Source: Gammaproteobacteria bacterium | GTDB lineage: Bacteria > Pseudomonadota > Gammaproteobacteria > Arenicellales > Poriferihabitantaceae | Length of the DNA stretch: 6,877 bases | Assembly (NCBI GenBank): GCA_009839585.1 | Contig: VXPI01000399.1 | Coordinates: 1-6,877, forward strand | Direction of reading: 5' to 3' | Shown: positions 1 to 5,243 of the stretch, piece after piece | Layout: every line of letters starts with the position of its first letter | Position numbering within the stretch: position 1 is the stretch's first letter | Notes under the pieces: model-generated | What the model was told of the DNA's origin: nothing | Databases searched by the model: none | What the model saw: the letters and a program-made list of their open reading frames with translations, nothing else | Position numbers and translations under genes: made by a program

Positions 1-210
1 GGTATAAACGCCCTTAATTGTCCAGAATTTGCGTTCCGCTCCCCAAAAACATCCCAGACCGAACTGCGCTGTTTCCATATGCGGTGCAAACGGCCCCTTG
101 ATCGGATTTCCGCTCACAAAATGTCGGTCGACTACCTCAATGGACTGCTTCCGGTCAGGTAATGCCCGATCCGGGTCGGGCATCTTGGCTGATTTGAAGA
201 TACTGTACAT
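1..210 (-). CDS. msrA: Peptide methionine sulfoxide reductase MsrA, N-terminal part (cut by window edge)
   Basis: MsrA reduces methionine-S-sulfoxide in proteins and free methionine, using thioredoxin, in the cytoplasm. The visible 70 residues start with MYSIFKSAKMPDPDRALP and contain the family signature GLGCFWGAERKFW at residues 51-63; C54 is the expected catalytic cysteine. It is followed by the usual GVYT. The ALPDR stretch near residue 16 matches the N-terminal extension of the longer E. coli-type MsrA. The start at 210 is supported by an AAGAGG Shine-Dalgarno site (220-225 on the plus strand as CCTCTT) nine bases upstream; an ATG at 214 is in another frame that stops quickly. The C-terminal two thirds, including any resolving cysteines, lie outside the window. 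It follows the PuuD-like gene on the same strand with a gap of about 117 bases and no visible terminator. Confidence 0.9.
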   Translation of the reverse strand, partial: MYSIFKSAKMPDPDRALPDRKQSIEVVDRHFVSGNPIKGPFAPHMETAQFGLGCFWGAERKFWTIKGVYT

Positions 211-327
211 GCATCTATGCCTCTTGCTTATCGGCAATCCTGCCCAGATGATTTCCGGTAATCAGGCTGGTAGCTGATTTCAGTTTCACAAATGCCCTTG
301 CCCACATCGAACAGTGCGATAAGACGA

Positions 328-822
328 CTAGAATGGCAAACCATGCCCAAAGGAAACCATGCACATCAGCATCGGTATCGACAGCATGGTATTGGTACGA
401 GAGGCCAAAAGTGCGGTATTTTTGGCCTTGGCAACCTCTTCGGGGGTGGCTTCAGTCAATCCGAGTACTTTTTTCTGGTTGGGCCAGATTAATACCCATA
501 CATTAAACAGCATGATGGTTCCAAGCCAGGCCCCGACTCCGATTGCAGTAACCCCGCCAGTGGCAAAAAAGTGAGTGGTGAATCCACCAATATATTCCAG
601 TGCAGCAGCACCCGTTAGCCAGGTTGCAACGGCCCCCCACCGAAACCACAGCAAGGCGCGTGGCGCGACATATTTTGAAATGCCGGCTGGTCCCGGGCCT
701 TCCTTGTCATTCGCAGCCTGAGCCAGTGCCGGAACCTGAACAAAATTGAAGTAGTAAAGCAATCCGACCCAGGTAATTCCGGCCAATACATGCAACCAAA
801 CAACTAGCGACCAAGTATTCAT
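328..822 (-). CDS. PuuD/urate oxidase N-terminal-like four-helix membrane protein
   Basis: A 164-residue integral membrane protein of the family often annotated 'urate hydroxylase PuuD' or urate oxidase N-terminal domain. Four hydrophobic spans are visible: about 5-30 (WLHVLAGITWVGLLYYFNFV), 56-79, 86-113 and 146-163. Family-like signatures are WLHVLAGITWVGLLYYF, RALLWFRWGA, the IWPNQKKVLG loop and SRTNTMLSIPML near the end. Histidines H11, H84 and H160 sit in or near membrane spans and could bind heme or metal; this is inference. Full-length PuuD of Agrobacterium carries more helices plus a cytochrome c domain, which this protein lacks, so a urate-oxidising role should not be assumed. The start is supported by GGAGAA (831-836 on the plus strand as TTCTCC) eight bases upstream. 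It lies between a small membrane-peptide gene and msrA on the same strand. Family call good, function unknown. Confidence 0.82.
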   Translation of the reverse strand: MNTWSLVVWLHVLAGITWVGLLYYFNFVQVPALAQAANDKEGPGPAGISKYVAPRALLWFRWGAVATWLTGAAALEYIGGFTTHFFATGGVTAIGVGAWLGTIMLFNVWVLIWPNQKKVLGLTEATPEEVAKAKNTALLASRTNTMLSIPMLMCMVSFGHGLPF

Positions 823-869
823 GATTCGATTTCTCCAGATTTAGGGTTTATGTTGGTTTTTCGAAGGTG

Positions 870-891
870 TTTTGCTGAAATTACAGCAAAA
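870..891. repeat. 8-bp perfect inverted repeat (RNA hairpin) between small ORF and PuuD-like gene
   Basis: TTTTGCTG (870-877) and CAGCAAAA (884-891) are exact reverse complements with a six-base loop. In the leftward transcript the hairpin includes the last codons and TAA stop of the 25-residue peptide. No run of T follows the stem in the leftward direction, so it is unlikely to be an efficient intrinsic terminator; an mRNA-stability or partial attenuation role is possible. Confidence 0.6.
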
Positions 892-958
892 GGGCAAGGA
901 TAATTGCGAGAACAAACCCCGAAATAATCGTGCCGGCAATGGATTTAAGTGGGTTCAT
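881..958 (-). CDS. Small 25-residue single-span membrane peptide
   Basis: A short open frame of 25 codons plus TAA. The product begins MNPLKSIAGTII and ends LAIILALLL: a short polar, positively charged N-terminus and then one continuous hydrophobic stretch of about 18 residues, typical of a small single-pass inner-membrane protein. The start has a good GGAGA Shine-Dalgarno site (plus-strand TCTCC, 967-971) eight bases upstream, as strong as that of the following PuuD-like gene, which begins 58 bases after its stop on the same strand. The stop codon lies inside an 8-bp perfect hairpin. I do not recognise a family. Co-transcription suggests it might be a subunit or stabiliser of the PuuD-like membrane protein, but that is inference. 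A chance hydrophobic frame is possible; the ribosome-binding site and charge layout argue against it. Confidence 0.6.
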   Translation of the reverse strand: MNPLKSIAGTIISGFVLAIILALLL

Positions 959-1040
959 GATGGATGTCTCCGTAAAATAAGTGAATCAATTCGAATCGCC
1001 TTGACTGTAGGCGTGGTATAAAACCGTAGAAGTGACTAGA

Positions 1041-1069
1041 TTAATAAGGTTCAAATTGCCAAAATTCAA
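1041..1069 (-). promoter_or_regulatory. Candidate sigma-70 promoter for the small ORF / PuuD-like / msrA transcript
   Basis: Read leftward, TTGAAT (complement of 1064-1069), a 17-base spacer and TATTAA (complement of 1041-1046) fit a sigma-70 promoter with 4 of 6 matches in each box. It would start transcription about 75 bases before the 25-residue ORF at 958. Weak but well spaced; other AT-rich hexamers nearby (for example TATACC) could serve instead. Confidence 0.35.
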
Positions 1070-1147
1070 GATGCAAAGGCGTATGCCGAGATTGCGGGTA
1101 ACAGCAAGATCAAAGGACTTTCGCCGGTTGTTGGCCGTATTCATGCC

Positions 1148-2077
1148 TCAATATCCCCGCCCCATATCCGCAACATGGGTCAATGGATGGCCGAGACGGT
1201 AGAGCTTGATATTCGTCCAGATATGTTCGGCACTGGTTTCCGGCACCGTCATGCTGGCGATATGGGGTGTGACTGTAATCGCAGGGTGGTCCCAGAGCGG
1301 ACTGTCGGTGGGCAAGGGTTCCTCTTCAAACACGTCCAGTACAGCTGCACTCAGATGACCATTGTCAAGAAGTGCCAGTAGATCCTCTTCTACCAGCAAA
1401 CTGCCACGTCCAACATTGATCAGAATAGCCTGTTTGGGAAGGTGCACCAGATGTTCCTTACGGAGAATGTGGAGGGTTTCCCGGGTATTAGGAAGCAGGC
1501 AAACCAGAAAATCACAATGTGAAAGCATGGTATGGAGTTGCTCGGGGCCATGATAGTGTTTGATGCCCTCAATGTGTTTTTCAGAGCGACTCCAGCCAAA
1601 CAGGTGAAATCCGAAGGACATCAGGGCTTGGGCGCAGGCCGTTCCCAGTACCCCCATCCCCATGATTCCAACATTGCGCCGACTGGCCGGAACCTGCATG
1701 ATTTCTTTCCAGTTTCGGTCTCGTTGAAATTGTTCATAACGCGGCATGAATCGATGGTGTCGCAAGACTTGATAGACAACATATTCGGTCATCCCCAGAG
1801 TCAGGTTGGTTTCGACCATGCGTACCACGGGAACTCCTTCTGGCAACACATTCTCTCCGGACATGTGATCAACACCTGCGCCAATTGAAAATATGATCTT
1901 GATTTCGGGGTGTTGGTCAAACATGCCGGGCTTCGGTTGCCATACCAGCACATAGTCTATGGCCTGACCCTGTTTTCGATCTTCCCAGCGGACAATCTCC
2001 AGATCGCTTTCGCGAAAAGCATCAACCCATTCGTCAAAGCGTTCGAAATCGGCTTTTATTGCAAGTGTTTCAGTCAT
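1148..2077 (-). CDS. ghrA: Glyoxylate/hydroxypyruvate reductase A (D-isomer-specific 2-hydroxyacid dehydrogenase)
   Basis: A 309-residue cytoplasmic NAD(P)H-dependent reductase of glyoxylate and hydroxypyruvate; E. coli GhrA is about the same length. Shared GhrA-type features: DYVLVW near 41-46, FSIGAGVDH at 63-71, the Rossmann motif G140-M-G142-V-L-G145, CLLPNTRETL at 193-202 and the C-terminal ending RGY. The catalytic triad of the 2-hydroxyacid dehydrogenase superfamily is present: R224 (NVGRGS), E253 (DVFEEEPLP) and H272 (TPHIAS). Nothing is truncated. No strong Shine-Dalgarno site precedes the ATG at 2077, and the upstream broken ATPase gene ends 25 bases before it on the same strand, so ghrA may be expressed partly by read-through or from a promoter inside that gene. 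The assignment to GhrA rather than a generic D-2-hydroxyacid dehydrogenase rests on LLPNT, SPLW and the RGY end. Confidence 0.9.
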   Translation of the reverse strand: MTETLAIKADFERFDEWVDAFRESDLEIVRWEDRKQGQAIDYVLVWQPKPGMFDQHPEIKIIFSIGAGVDHMSGENVLPEGVPVVRMVETNLTLGMTEYVVYQVLRHHRFMPRYEQFQRDRNWKEIMQVPASRRNVGIMGMGVLGTACAQALMSFGFHLFGWSRSEKHIEGIKHYHGPEQLHTMLSHCDFLVCLLPNTRETLHILRKEHLVHLPKQAILINVGRGSLLVEEDLLALLDNGHLSAAVLDVFEEEPLPTDSPLWDHPAITVTPHIASMTVPETSAEHIWTNIKLYRLGHPLTHVADMGRGY

Positions 2078-2102
2078 AATCTATCGTTCGGTGCGATGCA
2101 GA

Positions 2103-3260
2103 TCAATGCCACAGCCGATCAATGGGCACGGCATAAAGCGAGTCTCCGAGAGGCACAACATCTTTGCCCGAATAAAGCACGACTCCGCACTTGAAATCAT
2201 TCGGCGCAACACTCTGTAAAACTTTCAGCCCCTTGAAATCAGAGGGGGTTATGGTATCAGAAGTTTTGACTTCAATTGCCGCCAGTGATCCATCCGGCCG
2301 CTCCAGCACAAAATCAACCTCTTTATTGTCACTGGTGCGAAAGTGCAGGAGTTGTTCCCGGCCATTGCTGAATGACAGGGTTTTGAGCAACTCGGTAGCC
2401 ACAAAATTTTCAATTACACGTCCGTATAGCTCGGGTCTTCGCATGTGCATATCTGCCAATCGCCAATCCAGCAAGTGGCACAGCAATAAAGTGTCGATCA
2501 AATAGCCTTTGGGAGACTTTACAAGCCTCTTGCCGATATTTCGATACCATGACGGAATACTGAAGGTCAGAAACATCGCTTGCAGAATGCCTCTGTAACT
2601 CTTGCTTGTCACTGGATTCAACGCTACATCACGAGAGATTTCCGCGTCATTCAGCAATCCCCCCGCCCGCGTTGCCAACACTCGCAACAATGTCGGTAGC
2701 AGGGTGATTTTTTCCAGTTCAGAAATCATCCGCACATCACGTTGCAGGATCGATGTCAGATAGCCGTCGAACCATACAGCACGTTCTTTCGCCTTTTTGC
2801 CAGAAACTTCAGGAAAGGTTGCCAGACGCAATGCTTCATTTACGGACGCTTCCACTGTATCGGATTTTGAAAAATCGCAGAAAAACAGTCTTTCCAGAAA
2901 ATTTCCTTCTCCATCCAGAACCTCGCTCACGCTTAACGGATAGAGCGTTTTTATGCTCATTCGCCCGACCAATGGGTCAGAAAGCCTGGGCAAAGCCATA
3001 GTGTTGGCTGAACTGGTTAGTAAATAACGACCATTGATTGATTCGCTGCCTTTCCAGCGCAATTCATCAACTCTCATTTTCAGGGCGCGAAATATTTCCG
3101 GCACTATCTGTACTTCATCAAGAATGACTGGTCCTTCATGTTCTTTCAGGAAACTGTACGGAGAAGATGCTGCTGCCGCTGCTGTCGTGATGTTGTCAAA
3201 GCTGATGTATTCCCCTAATCCCAAAATAGAAAACATGGAAATACGTTGAATGCCCTGCAT
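2103..3260 (-). CDS. Surviving open frame of the split ATPase (lacks Walker A)
   Basis: 385 codons open from an ATG inside the inserted element; the first 18 residues (MQGIQRISMFSILGLGEY) are mostly element-encoded and residue 19 onward is native ATPase sequence. It contains Walker B (45-51), LLTSSAN (80-86), IENFVATEL (283-291) and the EVDFVLE...IEVK region (314-332), but not the P-loop, so it should not hydrolyse ATP. No Shine-Dalgarno site precedes ATG 3260. An automatic gene caller would report this frame as an ATP-binding protein; I regard it as the 3' part of the pseudogene, possibly still translated. Confidence 0.5.
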   Translation of the reverse strand: MQGIQRISMFSILGLGEYISFDNITTAAAAASSPYSFLKEHEGPVILDEVQIVPEIFRALKMRVDELRWKGSESINGRYLLTSSANTMALPRLSDPLVGRMSIKTLYPLSVSEVLDGEGNFLERLFFCDFSKSDTVEASVNEALRLATFPEVSGKKAKERAVWFDGYLTSILQRDVRMISELEKITLLPTLLRVLATRAGGLLNDAEISRDVALNPVTSKSYRGILQAMFLTFSIPSWYRNIGKRLVKSPKGYLIDTLLLCHLLDWRLADMHMRRPELYGRVIENFVATELLKTLSFSNGREQLLHFRTSDNKEVDFVLERPDGSLAAIEVKTSDTITPSDFKGLKVLQSVAPNDFKCGVVLYSGKDVVPLGDSLYAVPIDRLWH

Positions 3261-3383
3261 GACGTGGTTTTTGAGAGTTCTGAAGTTTCACCCAGTGGGT
3301 GATTCCGGCTTCGGGGCTGAAACTCACGGCGAACAAGACTTCGCACCTGACACGGACTGCTCTATTTATGGATTAGGATATTC
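3208..3383. repeat. Target-site duplication TATTC flanking the MITE-like element
   Basis: TATTC at 3208-3212 and TATTC at 3379-3383 directly border the element. Removing one copy with the element recreates the uninterrupted coding sequence PAEYISFDN, which shows that these five bases were a single copy in the ancestral gene. A 5-bp duplication size helps narrow the transposase family that moved the element. Confidence 0.8.
3213..3378. mobile_element. MITE-like non-autonomous element, 166 bp
   Basis: The ends are imperfect terminal inverted repeats: CCTAATCC-CA-AAATAGA (3214-3230) against TCTATTT-AT-GGATTAGG (3361-3377), 15 of 17 positions complementary, each with one extra outer base (C3213, A3378). 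The five bases TATTC flank both sides (3208-3212 and 3379-3383), a target-site duplication. The element has no transposase frame. Internally it holds AGTTTCA/TGAAACT (3284-3290, 3318-3324), CACCCA/TGGGTG (3289-3301) and GCGAA/TTCGC (3329-3344) inverted repeats, so its transcript should fold. It interrupts the ATPase gene between PAEY and ISFDN. I do not recognise its parent insertion sequence. The outer limits are certain to within one or two bases. Confidence 0.85.
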
Positions 3384-3521
3384 TGCAGGGTAATCCGTTT
3401 CTGCATGCATCTGCACCATCGTGCTTTTGCCGGCTTGGCGCGGACCGTTGACAAATACTACTGACGCATGCTTTAAGGCGAAAAGCACGCTTTCCGAGAG
3501 TTTTCTGGGGATTTTATCCAT
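3366..3521 (-). CDS. N-terminal fragment of the split ATPase carrying Walker A
   Basis: 51 codons from ATG 3521 to the TAA at 3366-3368. The product begins MDKIPRKLSESVLFALKHAS and contains NGPRQAGKST (residues 25-34, the P-loop), then PAEY followed by the insertion-encoded PNP and stop. This is only the first strand and P-loop of the AAA domain, too short to fold as an ATPase. It keeps the native promoter of the gene. Confidence 0.55.
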   Translation of the reverse strand: MDKIPRKLSESVLFALKHASVVFVNGPRQAGKSTMVQMHAETDYPAEYPNP

Positions 3522-3530
3522 TGTCTTGTA

Positions 3531-3552
3531 ATTATAAAGTAAATCTTTATAA
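3531..3552 (-). promoter_or_regulatory. Palindromic -10 region / leaderless promoter of the ATPase gene
   Basis: A perfect 8-bp inverted repeat, TTATAAAG (3532-3539) and CTTTATAA (3545-3552), with a 5-base centre. Read leftward, the consensus -10 hexamer TATAAT (complement of 3531-3536) overlaps one arm and lies only nine bases before the ATG at 3521. The predicted transcript would have about three untranslated bases, that is, a nearly leaderless mRNA. No good -35 hexamer is seen in the T-rich tract upstream. The palindrome could be an operator for autoregulation or simply AT-rich promoter DNA. Confidence 0.45.
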
Positions 3553-3699
3553 AATAAAAATTATATCTTCAGTATTGCAGAAATTTTTATCATCAAATTT
3601 TCCGTCACGATAAATATCGAGTTGTCCATGCACTTGAATTCCGTAAATGAATCTCCCGGTATTTCACCGTGTTTGCCCGCCTGTGCGTTTGGTGTTTTT

Positions 3700-3708
3700 T
3701 GGTACAAT
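3700..3708 (+). promoter_or_regulatory. Extended -10 promoter for the DUF2244-ctaB pair
   Basis: TGGTACAAT at 3700-3708 is an extended -10 element (TG, one base, TACAAT; 5 of 6 matches to TATAAT). No clear -35 box lies 17 bases upstream, which is usual for extended -10 promoters. Transcription would start near 3715, leaving a leader of about 24 bases before the TTG at 3739. Confidence 0.45.
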
Positions 3709-3738
3709 CAGCCCACACCAAAAATCGAACACTAGATT

Positions 3739-4227
3739 TTGCTTCCAGCGCATTTCGTTATTCGTCCAAACGGCTCATTCAACCGCCAGTCCACGCCATT
3801 ACTCTACGTATTGCTTGCTGCCCTCTGCATAGGTATCGCATTGCGGTTCGCCTTTCTTGGATACTGGATGATTTTGCCGTTTGCTGTGCTTGATATGGCC
3901 GGAGTGGGCCTGGTTCTGTATCTAATCAAGCAGAACTCTGCGTACCGGGAGCGGGTGATTGTTGATCGTGACCATGTGGTGATTCGACATGTCGAAAAAA
4001 ACAACCGTCGGGTTTGGCGTTTCCCCGTCCATTGGACGCAAATCCGTCTCGACCCACCAATTTACCGGTGGTATCTTCCGCGCCTGTTACTGGGCTCCAG
4101 AGGCAAATGGGTCGAGATAGGACAGTGTCTCAATCAAGAAGAAAGAGAGTCACTTGCCGGAGCCATACAAGCCGAAATCGCAAGACAGTGTTCAACGACC
4201 ACATTGATGAGCGAACAGAAACCATGA
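3739..4227 (+). CDS. DUF2244 family membrane protein
   Basis: A 162-residue protein matching the DUF2244 pattern: an N-terminal FVIRPNGSF segment, two membrane spans at about 20-38 and 42-65, then a soluble basic domain with RERVIVDRDHVVIRH, RVWRFPVHW and GKWVEIGQCL, ending in a helix (NQEERESLAGAIQAEIARQ). DUF2244 genes are often found beside cytochrome oxidase assembly genes in proteobacteria, which fits the overlapping heme O synthase gene downstream; the molecular role is not known. The start is a TTG at 3739 (an ATT at 3736 is the only other in-frame option after the TAG at 3733-3735; the first ATG would cut off the conserved N-terminus). There is no Shine-Dalgarno site, so expression may be low. 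The stop TGA at 4225-4227 overlaps the next start by four bases. Confidence 0.8.
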   Translation: MLPAHFVIRPNGSFNRQSTPLLYVLLAALCIGIALRFAFLGYWMILPFAVLDMAGVGLVLYLIKQNSAYRERVIVDRDHVVIRHVEKNNRRVWRFPVHWTQIRLDPPIYRWYLPRLLLGSRGKWVEIGQCLNQEERESLAGAIQAEIARQCSTTTLMSEQKP

Positions 4228-5135
4228 CCACGGCGATACAAACCTTCTTTCCATGGCGTGAATATCTGAATTTGTGCAAGCCAAAAGTCGTGTTGTTGAT
4301 TTTGTTCACGGCTCTGGTTGGCATGTCATTGTCGACGGAAGGACCCATTCCCTTTGCCGCATGGTTCTGGGGGCTGACTGGTATCGGTCTTGCCGCATCA
4401 GCCGGAGCTGCCCTCAATCACTGGGTTGATGAGGAAATTGACACCAGAATGGAACGTACCCGCGGGCGCCCGATTCCCCGTGGGCAGATCAGTGGTGGCC
4501 AGGCGGTAATTTTTGCCTTGATTCTGGCGACGCTTTCCATGGCTTTTCTGGTCGCATTTGTCAATCTGCTAACAGCTGCACTTACTCTGTCCTCCATGGT
4601 GGGTTACGCAATTATCTATTCGATGTTTCTGAAACGTTCAACTCCCCAGAATATCGTGCTTGGGGGTGCAGCAGGCGCAGCGCCACCGGTTTTGGGGTGG
4701 GTAGCCGTAACTGGAGAATTACACAGTGAAGCACTACTCCTGTTTCTGATAATCTTCATCTGGACTCCGCCGCATTTCTGGGCACTTGCCATCAAGCGCG
4801 TTGATGAATATGCCAATGCAGATATACCGATGCTGCCGGTTACCCACGGTATTGCATTTACCAAATTACACGTATTGCTCTATACCGTGTTGCTGGTAGT
4901 GGTTACCCTGATGCCATTTTTGGTGATGATGAGTGGCACGATCTATCTGGCCGGCGCGATCGCACTGGGTGCGGGGTTTGTCTTTTATTCGGCGAAACTC
5001 TATACCACCGATGGCGATGGCTACGCCATGAAGACTTTCGGCTATTCGATCTTCTACCTCAGCGCTTTATTTGCGTTTTTGCTTCTGGACCACTACGCAC
5101 GGATCTTTATTCGGGCGTTTTTTCTTGAATCGTGA
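4224..5135 (+). CDS. ctaB: Protoheme IX farnesyltransferase (heme O synthase)
   Basis: Also called CyoE. This inner-membrane UbiA-family enzyme attaches a farnesyl group to heme B to make heme O, needed for bo3- or aa3-type terminal oxidases. The 303-residue product starts MTTAIQTFFPWREYLNLCKP and has the typical LCKPKVV opening, the prenyl-diphosphate-binding motif N65-H-W-V-D69-E-E-I-D73 followed by RMERTRGRPI, the family block APPVLGW (about 153-159), WTPPHFWALAI (180-190) and the second aspartate-rich region DEYANADIPMLPV (194-206). About nine hydrophobic segments are visible. I chose ATG 4224, within the ATGA overlap with the DUF2244 stop, because the family normally begins shortly before the LCKPKVV helix; the frame stays open further upstream to 4014 but that part overlaps DUF2244. 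The overlap suggests translational coupling. No oxidase subunit or SCO1 gene is in the window, so this pair sits apart from a full cta cluster as far as visible. Confidence 0.93.
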   Translation: MTTAIQTFFPWREYLNLCKPKVVLLILFTALVGMSLSTEGPIPFAAWFWGLTGIGLAASAGAALNHWVDEEIDTRMERTRGRPIPRGQISGGQAVIFALILATLSMAFLVAFVNLLTAALTLSSMVGYAIIYSMFLKRSTPQNIVLGGAAGAAPPVLGWVAVTGELHSEALLLFLIIFIWTPPHFWALAIKRVDEYANADIPMLPVTHGIAFTKLHVLLYTVLLVVVTLMPFLVMMSGTIYLAGAIALGAGFVFYSAKLYTTDGDGYAMKTFGYSIFYLSALFAFLLLDHYARIFIRAFFLES

Positions 5136-5207
5136 TTACAGGCAAATCAATGGATAAATTCAGGCATCCTGACCTATCATCCAGACACACTGTGCCACTT
5201 CTGGTGA

Positions 5208-5236
5208 TTGCTTGATACTGCCGGCAACTGTATAAT
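5208..5236 (+). promoter_or_regulatory. Strong sigma-70 promoter giving a leaderless MNT mRNA
   Basis: TTGCTT (5208-5213), a 17-base spacer and consensus TATAAT (5231-5236). The predicted start point is at about 5243, immediately before the ATG at 5244, so the message would have essentially no leader and no Shine-Dalgarno site. This also argues that the in-frame TTG at 5208 is a promoter element, not a start codon. Confidence 0.65.
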
Positions 5237-5243
5237 CAAGCCT

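Larger units (their letters stand above)
2103..3521 (-). pseudogene. AAA_14/DUF4143 ATPase gene split by a 166-bp insertion
   Basis: Proteins of this family join an AAA ATPase domain to a C-terminal DUF4143 region with a nuclease-like fold; they are common accessory genes, often suggested to be defence- or toxin-related, with no firmly known role. The first 48 codons from ATG 3521 give MDKIPRKLSE and the Walker A motif NGPRQAGKST, ending at PAEY. A TAA stop follows four codons into the insertion. After the insertion the frame continues ISFDNITT, Walker B-like VILDEVQ, the sensor-like LLTSSAN, the DUF4143 core (IENFVATELL), and HFRTSDNKEVDFVLE followed by AIEVKTS. Deleting the element plus one TATTC copy (171 bases) joins the halves in frame into 415 residues, a normal family length, with no other lesion. 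So the damage looks recent and is caused only by the insertion. Confidence 0.88.

Noticed and set aside
211..340. A frame continuing past the PuuD-like stop (ILVVLSHCSMWARAF...) as a possible frameshifted C-terminus
   Set aside because: The in-frame ending SFGHGLPF is a plausible natural terminus for the short family form, and the other frame shows no extra membrane helix or recognisable motif.
1175..1888. Open frames on the plus strand across ghrA
   Set aside because: They are antisense shadows of a well-recognised dehydrogenase with intact catalytic residues.
3208..3383. CRISPR-like or tRNA-type element at the structured insertion
   Set aside because: There is only one pair of inverted ends and no spaced direct repeats, and no cloverleaf or CCA-type end; the inverted ends plus target duplication fit a transposable element.
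4014..4223. Longer N-terminus for the heme O synthase frame
   Set aside because: The frame is open, but this part runs entirely inside the DUF2244 gene, reads as low-complexity basic sequence and lacks family similarity; ATG 4224 in the ATGA overlap fits the family start.
5181..5204. CCAGA...TCTGG as terminator of ctaB
   Set aside because: Only five stem pairs with a 14-base loop and no following T run; too weak to call.
5208..5243. TTG start for the MNT protein giving 149 residues
   Set aside because: These bases form a TTGCTT-17-TATAAT promoter, and the nucleotidyltransferase domain is complete from ATG 5244.
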